Positions 23,923-35,711 are shown, counted from the stretch's first letter. The stretch: 64,000 nt of DNA from Morinoia aosen (GCA_030386875.1 CM059576.1:68819581-68883580), one strand, 5' to 3'. The notes: generated from the sequence alone by a model not told the origin. A program made the numbers and translations.

Positions 23923-24151
23923 TTAATACTATGACTGCGGCAACTAGGTATTAAGTTCACCAACAAACTCAAATTTTAAGTCATTTATAGTAAACTATTT
24001 TGAAAGTATCAAACATAAACTGGATCGTGCCTGTATTTAGTTTTGATTAAATATTTATGAAAATTGAGTTTGCGACTCTTGGTCGGTCAGCAGCATTATG
24101 AAAATTTCCTCCGTGTACCACCGGTGGCGCACGTCGCAGTCAAAGTGTTAA
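23923..24151 (-). mobile_element. TTAA-flanked MITE, piggyBac-like, copy 1
   Basis: Bounded by TTAA at 23923-23926 and 24148-24151. Termini are TTAATACTATGACTGCGGC and, on the other strand, TTAACACTTTGACTGCGAC. It is a reverse-orientation copy of 24616-24836 and has no coding capacity. The TTAA duplication and TIRs starting just inside it suggest mobilisation by a piggyBac-type transposase. Confidence 0.75.
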
Positions 24152-24615
24152 TAAATGGCGCAGTGTCCTATAACGTGGAATGTTTTTTAGTCTTATATAA
24201 GCAATTAAGTATCCTTTTAGGCATATAATTCGTCGTAATTTCTGTACAAAATAAAACGGAATATTAACATTTATCGTACATTCGTGACGTTACATTTTCA
24301 AATGCTGTAACTTTTCCATATATTGGAATGTTTATCAGGTAGAATTTTATGATAAATAAATTAAATCCACAGGTTTATAAGTTTGAACAGATTAGCTGGA
24401 TATGATTAAACTATCGAAGCCATAAAAAAATAGAAAAACATTAAGAAGATCGACTCTATGAAGTCAGGTAACTGAATGTGCATTCATTTTTAATTTTCTA
24501 TCATAAGTAGCGGGTAGAAAAATAGGCAATAATTTATTCAGCTTCTAATGATCAAACCATTTAATATGTTTTTTAGTCTTGAACCTAACTATATTAATAT
24601 ACCAAATGAATGTGC

Positions 24616-24836
24616 TTAACACTTTGACTGCGACGTGCGCCACCGGTGGTACACGGAGGTAATTTTCATAATGCTCCTCACCGACGCAAACTCAATTTCC
24701 ATCAATATTTAATCAAAGCTAAATGAAGGCACGATCCAGTTCATGTTTGGTATTTTCAAAATAGTTCACTACAATTGAAAACAAATTTAAGTTTGGTGGT
24801 GAACTTAATACCTATTTGCCGCGGTCAAAGTGTTAA
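24616..24836 (+). mobile_element. TTAA-flanked MITE, piggyBac-like, copy 2
   Basis: TTAA at 24616-24619 and 24833-24836 flanks termini CACTTTGACTGCGACG and CCGCGGTCAAAGTG, which form an imperfect inverted repeat. The interior contains CCACCGGTGG. The element is 221 bp including both TTAA sites, non-coding, and the inverse of copy 1. Confidence 0.8.
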
Positions 24837-25667
24837 TTAATTAAATTACTGTTCCTTTTGTTTATTTCTGTGCGGTATAAGAACACAAATCATTATATTT
24901 ATATGCGAATATGAGCTGTAAAAAAGATGTTAAAAATTTATTAAAGTATTATGGTGTTTACATTACTGCATTTTATATTTATTCCCACAAATTAAATATT
25001 TTCCCAGAAGTCAATAATACATCATAAAAATTATATTGAATTAATAGTCGTATGGCCCTTCAATCTCATCCATTGTTAGAGAATGAAGACAATAAATAAT
25101 GCAAGGACATTTAAAAGCGTAAAACAGGATCTAAGTTTTGTATACGTTCTTGATGCTTTTCATTTAATGATGAAATGAAGATGTCAAATGCCACAGTCAC
25201 TGCGAGCTTCAACCTCCCTCTGCAATTGGCAACGCCACACTGGTTGTCTAGTGTGATAGCGCACCCACAAGTTGCGTCATTTCAGTTGCCGTAACCGAGG
25301 CAAAGTGTTGCCCCGTGTAATAGGGCCTTTACGTGATTTAGGTACCTGATTCGTGGTAATAATAATAACATTTTGGAAAGCGTCCAAGACATTGGCGCCC
25401 TATGAGGAATACTGTGATGAGAATGAAATCATGACTTTTTCACGCTTATGCTTTTCGCAAACCTGAGTAAATGGCGTGCCAAAATCTAGGCGTGGGTTCA
25501 TGGCACATAACCCCAGAGTTTTGTATTTATGAAGTGGACGAGTTGAAATCAACGCGATGAGAAGTAAAACTCGGTAACAATAAAAATTCCGCAGCTGTTT
25601 TGCCTGCGTACAGGACAGCAGTCAAGAATGGAATTATTATTTTGTGCATTTGTTTCTTTGTGAACTC
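24837..25667. other. Spacer between the two P-type insertions, no gene
   Basis: AT-rich, no ORF of note. The part from about 25575 to 25665 (CCGCAGCTGTTTTGCCTGCG onward) matches 42925-43010 in inverse orientation, so it belongs to another dispersed repeat. Confidence 0.5.
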
Positions 25668-26119
25668 TAAAGGCCCCCTCACACGTACATATATGTTGGC
25701 AGACAATCTGACCTAAATTTGGTTTGTCGGTCTCAAGGCCCCTCACACGATGCAAACAACACACTGAAAACTTGACAAAGACTGGCGCACGCTTCACTAT
25801 ACCAGTAGCAGCTAGGTGAAGAGTACGCATATGAATAGCGACTCCAGACGGCGAGTTCGTACAATTGATAGGATTCGCTTTAGTTGCAATGAATAAGAAA
25901 TAAAAGAGATGTAAAAGCTCGCTCAAAATGGGCTAAAGAATAGTTCCTGAAAAGTCGTGAACATACAAATAAGAAATTGCTTATTGAAGTGCATAAGGAG
26001 GGAGAGAGGCAGAGTACAGTCGTACACTACACACGAAGGCTGGCGTGACACTGACGTGGTGTCAAGGTTTGCAGCCGGTCGCTCCAAAATTATCAAGCAT
26101 GGCTGATCTTCCTCATACA

Positions 26120-26127
26120 GTCTGTAC
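26120..26127. other. Target-site duplication (inner) of the right P-type element
   Basis: GTCTGTAC directly precedes the CCCAGAACATTTAC terminus and is repeated exactly at 35897-35904. It differs from the duplication of the left copy, so the two insertions were separate events. Confidence 0.9.
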
Positions 26128-26819
26128 CCCAGAACATTTACAGAAGAAGAACATCAAAACTACGGTGGACCCCAAGCCCGCTCTAGACAAACATACGCAC
26201 GCACGCTAACCAATCAGCAGCCAGCAGTCACGACTGGACGCTGACGTCATCACGGCCAAAGCTCCCAATTGGCTGCGTATCTAGGCTTTACTGTGATACT
26301 CGTTTGGATTGTAAGTCTAATTTTCATGCTCACGTTATATAAACGTTTCTAGGCGTAGTAAGGATAGTGAAAGCCAAAATAGTGAATTGTGGTAACATTG
26401 GCAACACCTTTTATTATTCCATTCAATATACATACACGTGAATGCGCATTCATGTGCATATTCGCAATTCATATATAATGACTAAGGCGCATTCAGATTA
26501 GCCTAAGGTGCTGAATGTGATAAAACGTTGGTGCCGTATAAGTTTTCGAAAAGGGTTCATTGTCTTTTTAAACCATTCAATATCAGATTCTCATACTAGT
26601 AGAAACAATACGATAATCAAGGAATTAAGTTATTTGAGCGATAAAAAAACCTGCCAATAATATGTAGCGATGTTATTTATATTAATTATACGTAAAGATT
26701 ACCCAAATAGTTACATAGGAGAAACGGGATGAAGTTTACGTTAACGTAATGATTTTTATGTTACGTTCATTGATGAATGATTCGTGTGTACGTTGCTTGA
26801 TTGATTAAATATTAGTTTT

Positions 26820-27190
26820 AGCCTCCCTTTACCACATACCGCAACAAAGAGGTTCAAAGTGAGGAAGGATGAAGGCACCATATAGTATGGAGTTGAGGGA
26901 ACACTGAATCTATGTACAAGGTGAGTTTCGGCACAGGATCCCGTGCGCAAGGAAAGTCAGTTAAGAAGGAAGGTTATGAAACAAGATAAAAGTTGATGAA
27001 GAAAGTTAGAGGTATTGGAAAATATGACAGTAGTGGACCGGAAAAAGATGGTGCTAGACAAAACTACGAACATTTTATTTCAACAGAGAGAAAGCTTACC
27101 TAACTATCAGCACAGTACCTCACATTTTTCCCTTGGGAGCGCTAATTCCCATAGATATAATAGTTGTATCCACCTGAGGAGCGCGATCGT
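26820..27190 (+). repeat. Family A repeat inside the right P-type element
   Basis: Contains GAGGAAGGATGAAGGCACC, GGCACAGGATCCCGTGCGCA, CTATCAGCACAGTACC, AGCGCTAATTCCCATAGAT and ATAGTTGTATCCACCTGAGG. Collinear with 22680-23040 in the left copy. Confidence 0.75.
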
Positions 27191-27803
27191 TGCTTCGTAA
27201 CAATAATGGAGAATTTTGTGGAAGGAGAGTCCACAAGACCGCCACGCACACACTTTGGATTAGGGTTTACAAGCATCCAGTTTTTGGACGGGGCTCAACA
27301 CACAGTATTAACTAGTATCAGAAGTGAACTACAGTACTAAGGTGGCTAGGTGAGCTAATAACTGAAGCTTAAGCAGAGCCGTCGGCATGGCTTTTCATTA
27401 CATTTTCCAGTTACAACATACCAATAGTGAGCGTATACGCTAAATAATAGCGGGGTAAAAATGCTTATGTATACAAAGCAATGAACTACGCATGAAGATT
27501 TAGTGCAGTTAAAACTCTCAGTATGAACACAAGCGTGTGCTAAGAAACAAAAATATAGATATGAGACATTAAATCCAATCTTTGTGTCTGTTGAAAGCTT
27601 GCACTGTCACAGTTGACACTGCAGTGCAAAAAGAGCAATCATTTGGATAAATTACGAGCTAGTAACAGTAAATGAGCTTTCTACCATGACGCACTGCAGA
27701 AATATTGTAGTGATATAAGCTTATGAACAAAATTAATACATTAACAATAAAATATACTTAGGTCAATCAAAAAATATACCTAACTTGCTACCAGATGGTA
27801 ATA

Positions 27804-28376
27804 TTACTCATGGACAATTTTCTTCAGTTTTTCAGTACAACTTTTGGAGGACATAAGTCTGTTCACGTGTCTTGTGCATTGAAGCGTTCTACACACGGCA
27901 AAAAATTGTTTCAACTTGTCGGTGACCTGGACACAGCAGAAATTACAGCGATGCTGACACAAATCTAAGAACTTACAGACTAGTTTACGAAATCCTGATA
28001 CGTGCCGATAATTGTGAAAGCAATACAAAAATGCTCTCTCGTACAAAATAATCAGGTCAATGAACTCCTTGCTGCAGTAGGTAAGCGACTGGTCACACGA
28101 TTCTACATATTCTTTAAAGGTAGTGAACATGTGCAAGTTCATATCTTGCTTTGTTAGTATTTGAGAACAAGCGTCACAAGAGGATACAGAGGAACCTTTC
28201 AAGTTGATGTGGAACTGATTGACCTTATGAGCTATGTAACCGCTGAAGTAGGTGACAGCTCCATCCACCTCCATGGACTGGAACATTCCTCCAGCAATCG
28301 TAGGCTCCGAAAAAGTTGTGGCTGCCTCAATTTCTTCAAAGGAAATAAGAATGTCCTCGGGCTCCGCCTCAGGAAT
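27804..28376 (-). CDS. Exon 5: C-terminal exon of the transposase
   Basis: Acceptor CATCTTTTTTAG|ATTCCT, phase 0, 573 bp to the TAA stop at 27804-27806. It encodes an acidic start (IPEAEPEDILISFEE), YFSGYIAHKVNQFH, a CDAC motif, and a Cys/His-rich tail. The left copy retains the last 75 codons of this exon with few changes. Confidence 0.85.
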   Translation of the reverse strand: MPEAEPEDILISFEEIEAATTFSEPTIAGGMFQSMEVDGAVTYFSGYIAHKVNQFHINLKGSSVSSCDACSQILTKQDMNLHMFTTFKEYVESCDQSLTYCSKEFIDLIILYERAFLYCFHNYRHVSGFRKLVCKFLDLCQHRCNFCCVQVTDKLKQFFAVCRTLQCTRHVNRLMSSKSCTEKLKKIVHE

Positions 28377-28547
28377 CTAAAAAAGATGAGAATACAACCG
28401 TGTTAGATAATAGTTTCAAAAACTCTACCGTTTCACATATATCAATTTCCAATGTAGAAGTGTGCGGCTTTGAAATTCCTACGAAGGTTTTGAATAGCAA
28501 TTTTTCACGCTGGACATAGGTTAGCAATAAATAAGCTGCTTGCATAC

Positions 28548-30164
28548 CTCTTCAACGATGTTCCACGTATCCACGTCTACGTCGTCTTCACCCACTTCAG
28601 CGTTGCTCTTCATTGGCGCAGTAAGAAGAGATGCTGTTGATACTTTGCAGTAAGAGTTGATGAAATCTTGAGGAATAGGAAATTTCTGCTTCAGGCGCAT
28701 TTTCCCAAAGAATTTTTCCAACTCATCTTGACAAAGATTGCGGACACAGATGTATGGCAGAACATCTGGCGGAATTTTTTCTCTCAACATAAGCACAACA
28801 TTTATGGACTGAATCCACCCATCAATGAAGGAGCATTTCCGATTTGGATTTAGCGCTTGCAACTCCTTCAACCAAGGGATGTAATCCTGCAAGGTTTTTA
28901 TCGAAGGAGAACATGAAGTCAGGGGTTTTCTGAGAGGGACTCGGTCAGCAGGAGATTGAGAATTCAATATATCAAATAGGTCGTTGAATTTCTTGCAGAA
29001 CATGCTGGTTGCTGCTGATGATGAAGGAATGGAATTAGTTGCAACATAAAAGTCTAAGGCAGCAGATGTTGTATTGGATAATACTTGAGTTGCAAGTTTC
29101 ACTTTCATTTTTTGTGAAAACTTCAAATTGTAGACATGATGATGCGATAAACGGGGAACGCATTTAATACTTTTGTTTTGCTCCATTTCAAAGAGCTTCT
29201 GAATATGCGTCCAAGAAGCGGACCAATGTAGAGAAGGAGTTCTCAAATCACCATTCTAGAGAAAGTTGCGAGCATTTTTGATCAAATGGGGGGGATCTTT
29301 GAAAACGAAATATTTCCTGTCGGCAAACTCAACAACAGGATTAGTTGGTGTACAGCCCATGTCTTTGAATGCTTTTTGCAAATTGCTGCCTTGGTCGCTT
29401 GTTATGCCCAGAACAGTGAAGTCTTGACATTCCATCGCAGCAATTGACTCATGTAAAATGTCTTTTATGCATGAAGATGGCATTGCCGAAGCTGTAAAAT
29501 AAGAGCCAATTGGGTGTTTCCACTTTTTTGCAATTCCAGAGGCCATAACACAAAACACGGATGTGGCCATTTTCTTGCGTTCGCCACCGTGGATAGTCTC
29601 AAATCCAATTATGGCATCGTTCTCTCGGTTGTACGATAACCCTTTCCGGAGCGACATCTCATCCACTAAAAGGAAACAAAGTTTTTCTCTAGCACTGACG
29701 GGTTTTACCTTCATTTTTAACATGGACACACTTTTTGCAGTTGTACCAGGACGTACTTGGAATTGTTTCATCAATGCACGCACAGTCGAAAGTGATGGTA
29801 ATGGTATCAAGCTCCTCATCAGTTGATAGTGGGTCTCTGATGAGCTTACAAGAATGTTCACAGCGAGCCACTTATGATACATGGTGTATGATCTCTTGCC
29901 CCTTAATTTGTGCTTGACAAATGCACTGAGATGAGGACCAAGTCTGCCACTTACACTTCTCAGGAAATTATCGGTGTTTAACCGTTTGTACAGTACCTTT
30001 GATTTTCTCCTGAGCCTTTTCCTAAGTTTTCTCACAGGTGCTGGTCTGCTGTTTTCAAGGGCAATTGTCGTTCCAGAAGGAGAAGCGAACAACCGTCGCT
30101 TACACGGTACCACTGGAGGACCTGTGTCTTCCAAGAAAGAACTGCTTCTTTTGCCACACGAATT
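28548..30164 (-). CDS. Exon 4: catalytic-domain exon with amber codon
   Basis: Acceptor TTTATTGCAG|AATTCG, donor GTTGAAGAG|GTATGC, 1617 bp, phase 0 at both ends. It starts NSCGKRSSSFLEDTG, passes a basic KLRKRLRRKSK stretch, then LLVDEMSLRKGL, ITSDQGSNLQ, DPPHLIKNARNFL, the TAG (29256-29258), NGDLRTPSLHWSASW, and CQDELEKFFGKMR near the end. These are the conserved blocks of P-type transposases and match the family 1 relic at 8.1-11.2 kb only distantly. Confidence 0.88.
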
Positions 30165-30680
30165 CTGCAATAAATTGACGAAAATTAGATTGTATATTAT
30201 ATTTACTTTCCCAACTTGTAGAAAGTATTAATTGTACACACAAATCAAACTTTAAGGTGATTGAAAGTTTAGGTTTTGAACACAACACATCTAATTAAAA
30301 AATATGCCACATTTAATCTACATGGATTGGAATCACAGTTCTGTTCAGTATTCTTTTTCCAAGGTTTCTAGTATTAAACTATTAATGAGTTCAAAACTAC
30401 CGAACGGTATAAAGTGAGTACCAATGAGAGATAGGATAGCCCTGTTCAGTACCCTAGAAAGTCAGCGTGGACCGCGAGCCCTCCCTTCTAATCAAGCATT
30501 ATAATTGGATGCATTGTGCAAAGAAGCAATACCTAAATGTATGCATTAATTCAATTCCAAGGATACAAGAAATAAAGTATAGTTCAGAAATATGCTACGA
30601 GAATCACAACATGATTATATTTTTTACCCAAATATAATTGTATAATTTCATGATAGATGTATTAAATCGAGAAGTGGAAA

Positions 30681-30959
30681 TAATGAAGGCATCTACGGAT
30701 GCTTTATTTCCAATCAAGCCTGATACATATATCACCTTTTACATTGGATTTTCAAATGCCTTATAACTAACGCCAGGACGCCATGACGCTTTCCCCCGGT
30801 CGAGACCGGTACCCATTTCAGACACCTGGGTGGAGTGGGGTATTGTGCTTGGAATTTTTCTCCTATACCCAACAGAGAAAATCGCCACTGCCAGCGCCGA
30901 GATTCGATCCCGGGTCCTTGCCGCACGGCGGCAGAACCTATACCACATGGCTATGGCGG
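30681..30959 (-). mobile_element. tRNA-derived SINE in intron 3 of the right P-type gene
   Basis: Read on the minus strand it begins CCGCCATAGCCATGTGGTATA (A-box region), followed by a B-box-like GGGATCGAATCTCGG. The body then reads GGCGATTTTCTCTG and CCACCCAGGTGTCTGAAATG, and the 3' end is GCATCCGTAGATGCC, CTTCATTA. The left P copy lacks it and reads straight from TTTCTGATCA into TTCCACTTC, giving an empty site. No clear target duplication is seen. Confidence 0.8.
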
Positions 30960-31225
30960 ATGATCAGAGAAGTAAATGAGTGAAAGTGAATATGGTATTG
31001 ACACTGATGGAAATGACAGAAGGTAGTTCTCACAATAATTCTACAAATGCTGCCGTGTCTTAGAATAATGCGCATGTGATAACTTTTCAGCAATCTTTCG
31101 AGCTTTTGCTGCTAGCTCTCATCCAACGCTGTCCAATTTTGGCTTGTAACATGAAAAACCTATCTTGCTACAATTCAAACACACTTCAATGAAGTCCGAA
31201 CTTTGGTTATTTCAACACGACTAAC

Positions 31226-31611
31226 CTGTGTCGTTTCCCTCCACGAAGATGAGCAGCATTGTTTGCTGGAAGCACTGGTGGCAGGCCTTGATTTGCCAGG
31301 TGTCGCAGGCTTTGAGGTGCCAGGAGCGGCAAGCCTTGAGGTGCCAGCAGCGGCAAGCCTTGAGGTGCCAGGAGCGGCAAGCCTTGAGGTGCCAGGAGTG
31401 GCAGGCCTTGAGGTACCAGGAGTGGCAGGTCTCGAGGTGCCAGGAGTGGCAGGTCTCAAGGCGGCAGGAGTGGCAGGCCTTGAGGGGTCAGGAGTGGTAG
31501 CTCTTGAATTGCCAGGAGTGGCAGCCCTTGAAGTACCAGGAGTGGCAGCTCTCGAGGTGCCAGGAGTGGCAGGTCTCGTAGCACCAAGAGCAGGAGGTAC
31601 AGTGCCAGCAG
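31226..31611 (-). CDS. Exon 3: PATPGTSR-repeat linker exon
   Basis: Acceptor CTCCATCAG, donor GACACAG|GTTAGT, entry phase 1, exit phase 0, 386 bp, open throughout. It encodes AGTVPPALGATR, then about 13 units resembling P-A-T-P-G-T-S-R, then SASSKQCCSSSWRETTQ. The repeat probably forms a flexible, extended linker between the DNA-binding and catalytic parts. Confidence 0.75.
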
Positions 31612-31689
31612 CTGATGGAGAAATAAGGGAATAAATAAGAGAATTCCAGAACCTCTACTCATGTCATTCAACTCTTATTCATTAGTAGA

Positions 31690-31885
31690 GAAGGCGGTTT
31701 AAGGCTCCACCCCATAACATAATTTCACAGAGCAAGTGGAAGGAAGCATCTAGTATGCAAGGAAAACATGTAAGTACAATCAAAAAAGTAAGCCTACCTC
31801 ACCATCAGCTCAGGCCCTGACATTTTATCTCATGGAATACTACTTCCAATGGATACAGAAGTTTTACCCCACTTATTGGGAAATC
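31690..31885 (+). repeat. Old family A-like relic in intron 2 (right copy)
   Basis: Blocks such as AAGTAAGCCTACCTCACC, CATCAGCTCAGGCCCTGAC and TGGATACAGAAG follow the order of family A with heavy divergence. The left copy has the same relic at about 19860-20050 in reverse orientation. Confidence 0.4.
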
Positions 31886-32662
31886 ATCAAATGTAAGTGA
31901 TCCTTCATAATGTAAAATAGGCAAGGCCTATTGGTAAATTAAAGTTCTGCTGCACTGTAAGGGTACATAAGGAATTAAACACTGGGGTACAGAGGAGGCT
32001 CGTCAAAAACTGGAAGAGCTCATTTAATCAAATGAATACAAAACCTATTTTTGTCAACCAAGACTAACCTGTCAACACAAACACTGCACTAGGTATTTCT
32101 CATTCATGAAGCTCCTGAGTTATCACAGGATTGTAATTCTGATCATATTAATTAACTTTTGTCTTGGTAACAACATTGCTGAAGATTTCAATTATTTTTC
32201 TTAATTCAACACTAAATGTACATGGAAAAAGATTGCTAGTAAAATTTGGACTCCTGTGTTATGTATTAAATAATTTCCAATTCAATGCTGAAGTTTATTT
32301 CCCTACAAAAAAACTTTCTTTGCTATGTTTCATTGAGTGTAATAGTGAATTGTGTAGCATCCATTTCCTGGATAAATGCTACACACTTTAAAACATACGT
32401 GAATACCATTCTCAAATGTATTTGGAAATGTACTACCCTTTCTATGTGTACACTAAGGCTTCATAAGTGAAAGTCATGCACTATCGAAATAAGTGTAAAT
32501 TGAGCTTATGGGCTTCAATTTTCACATGGGATGAATATTTCTTCAAGTGGCCTTGACTTTCTCAAAAATTTCAATACAATAAACTTAATGTTAACATTCT
32601 TTTCTTTCATTTAAACATTCCTCGATTGGATTGTGAAATCATCATTTAAATTGTAAACCTAC

Positions 32663-32779
32663 TTTTGTTAGCAGTGGCAGGCGTTGCAGCACCAGGCATT
32701 GCAACAAGAGGTAGGGCAGGCCTTTCATCAGAAGTGTCAAGGCTTGTAGCACCAAGAGCAGGAGGTTCAGTGCCAGCAG
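32663..32779 (-). CDS. Exon 2: short linker exon, paralogous to exon 3
   Basis: Acceptor TTTCTCCATCAG, donor AACAAAA|GTAGGT, 117 bp, phase 1 at both ends. It encodes AGTEPPALGATS then MPGAATPATANK. Its first 30 or so bases nearly match the start of exon 3, and the upstream introns are also similar, so one exon arose by duplication of the other. Confidence 0.7.
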
Positions 32780-35419
32780 CTGATGGAGAAATAAGGGAAT
32801 AAATTGGGAACAGTGATATGGCATCTCAAATGAAGTTGAAGCACACTACACAATGAGTGATATTTACAACAACCTTAATTTTTCCTGAACTTCTACGTCA
32901 TGGCATCACCTAGTAATACTTTAGGAGAGAACAAGTCAGTTTGAGGCTCCATCACCATAACATAGTTTCACAGATAAAGTAAAATGGAATGAGTAATATA
33001 CTCATTGAGCTAAGTACCATTCAATATTAATCCACACAAACAAATGTCATTTAGCTCCTGTTCTCAATGCAAATTTACATAAGACTCATTTCATAAGATG
33101 CTCCCAACTGTCCCGACATGGTGTCCCGAATAGCATCTACAATAATTAAATTACAATCCTGAACCAGTCCAGCCAGATAAATCATACCACAATCATCTTG
33201 CGCACATCTGGCATAACACACATTCTCTCCATACCGCTACAACACATTCAAAAAGGTCTCCCTCTCCTTCTCATACTTACTATGTAGGTACAATCCAGGG
33301 ACAGAGTATTCAATGGAATTTTCAACTCCCCTATCACACTGCTGACCTAATCTACTATTATTCTCATTCCCTCTCTACATGTGTCTATTCCCACTAAATG
33401 TTTACAGCACACAGCTAACATGAGTTGGCTTACAGAACTACCATGATAAAAAATTTGACACTTAGGCCCATTCTTTCCAACATACAGGTTAATGCAGACT
33501 TTTACACAGTGCTAAGCATCTACTTGTTCAATGCAAACACTTTTGTGTGCCTTCGCCTTTTTTTGTGCCAAGGGTTGCGTGCCAAAAATTTGGTTCACAT
33601 ATGCAAAGTTAAATTCTAAACACATTTTCATGCTGCAAAAGTTTAAATTTTTTGCAATAAGAAAAATTTCAATCCATAAATGTAGAATTTTTTGCATTTT
33701 TACAAGCAACATAAGCTCCATCACTTTTTAACATCGAAAATTGATTGTGGTCTCCTTAAACATGTAATAAACATTTTATAATAAACAGGAACAGAATTCT
33801 GAATATCCAATTGGAAGAAATGTATATACATATTCCAAATCTTTAGCATTTTTGGACAAACACATCTTTTGGGCAGAACTGAAGTTTATAGTAGAACTTG
33901 AATTATGTTCCCTATTTCTGTTGACAAATCATTTCTGCTCCAACTGAAAGTAGAATGAAGTTTCTACAGAGAGTGACAGAGCCTTTGTTGATCTTAATAT
34001 CAATAACTTACAGGGAAAAGGGTTATTGGAAAATTTCAAAATTTATCCAGCAATATCTGTAGATTATTCACTGAATGCATATTCCATGTATGGCTCAGGA
34101 TATGTTGGCTTCTGGAGTACCCATACCATTTTCAGAACACAGCTTTTGAGATGCAATAAATATGTTCTTTTCACCCCTTCATTGTAAAATTAATCATATG
34201 ACTTTAAACTTTTATTCAAGTAAATCAACCCACTACCCAGCTTCTAGCCCCTGTATCATGTAAACTGTTGTACTGATCCTTATGAAATTTCAATTTATTA
34301 TTATTATAATTCCCCAATCTCAATGTGAATGTTTTTGATCTCAATAAGCTTTATTCCTTTTAACTAGATTTTTATTCATTCATTTTTAGTAAAATTTCTA
34401 TTTGAAATTGAAGTTCATACTAATTGAGATTCCATGTAGCCTACTCTGAAATTTTTTTTTAAGGAAGACCCATTGATCATGTTTCTGGACCTTGAATTAA
34501 ACAAGAAGAACCATATGCAAACTATGTAAACTTTATATGGTCACCTTTGGTGGCCAACTCTACAAGGCTAACTTTATGAACAACCCAGTCTGATCACTGT
34601 TTATAGTATTAAAGGTCACCTTTGAAAGTGACTAGATATAGGATCAAAAGCTGACTTATTCAAAACCAATCATTTATTTTAAAGCTTTGTAAAGTCAGAG
34701 TAGGTATGCTACTATTTTCCTACTAGAGTACAGAAGCCTGCATGATGTTTCTTTTCATTATAATAAAAGCAATGTGCGATGAGAAAATAACTGTAAATCT
34801 TAAAATGCAAACCATATTTGAAATGGATCATTCATGCTCATTGAGTGCAATCAAGATATCACAATGATTACTTCACACAATAGCCATAAATAAATTATTT
34901 TAGAGTATCTTATAAGTTGCAAGCAAATTGAAAAAACTTGGATAAAAAACAAAGGATGATTAAAAGTGTTTAACCATCACTTATGAAAAAAATACTAATT
35001 AAATTTTAATACAATACAAGTAGTTACTGCCTTACTGGCAATACAAAATTATAGCCAATTTGAGACAATTTAAATCAGCATTTATTTATCTATTGAATAA
35101 TTACTTTTAGAATAAAATTTGCAACTAAATCTTGCATGAAAAGCATAGCATTCATTTTTCTTAATGTAAATTTAATTTTTGGGTTATTTACAGCATGATT
35201 TTTTTCAGCTAAAGCTACCAACAATATTTCTTACTACCTATATTTTTGATAAAAATTTGAAGCCCACAAAATTTCTACTCTCAACACACTGCTATTATAC
35301 GTCAATCCAACAGCCATTCATTATTCAAAATCAAGGGTATAAGGAAAATCATAATTATTGAAACTTTGATTTACTGCGTTAACTTGGGATAAAAGAAAAA
35401 ACTAAAAGTTCTACATTAC

Positions 35420-35711
35420 CTTGGTCTTCCACAGCTCTTTTTGGAACTGCTGAATATTTCAATAACTTTCTCGCATTTCTGAATGGAGACAAAATGAAGT
35501 TATAGTCTGAAGGAGAGAAGTGCTGGGCACACACATAGGCCCTCTCCGGCCTTTTGGATCTCTTATCCACCAACGTTACATTACCACATGCTGCCATCCA
35601 CTCGTCGTAATTTCCTTTTGGAAATAGGAAAAACGACAAATCAGGACATTGACGGTTATCATTTCCACAATTTTCCATCAAGCACTTTTTAATGCGTACG
35701 TACGGGGCCAT
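35420..35711 (-). CDS. Exon 1: THAP zinc-finger exon
   Basis: ATG at 35711, chosen because it places the zinc ligands about ten residues from the start, as in other THAP proteins. The only upstream ATG, in CCAATGAGG, leads to a short frame. Ligands are CLMENC (C-x4-C) and VCAQHF (C-x2-H), followed by FRNARKLL and an AVPKRA box. The donor is GACCAAG|GTAATG, leaving phase 1. All four zinc ligands are present here, unlike in the left copy. Confidence 0.85.

Larger units (their letters stand above)
27804..35711 (-). pseudogene. P-type (THAP9-like) transposase gene, right copy: five exons, one in-frame TAG
   Basis: Exons on the minus strand are 35711-35420, 32779-32663, 31611-31226, 30164-28548 and 28376-27804. 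Junction phases are 1, 1, 0 and 0, and every intron has GT...AG ends. The model totals 995 codons. Domain order: THAP finger (residues 1-97, C-x4-C then C-x2-H); a Pro/Ala/Thr/Gly/Ser linker with 8-residue repeats (about 98-265); a basic region; the RNase H-like catalytic domain; and a C-terminal Cys-rich domain with YFSGYIAHKV and CDAC. Candidate catalytic acids are D433 (LLVDEM), D522 (ITSDQGSN) and E near 748 (DELEKFFGKMR). The transposase would bind the element ends and cut and paste it. The only lesion I see is TAG at 29256-29258 (codon 568), which could be one C-to-T change from CAG. Confidence 0.88.
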
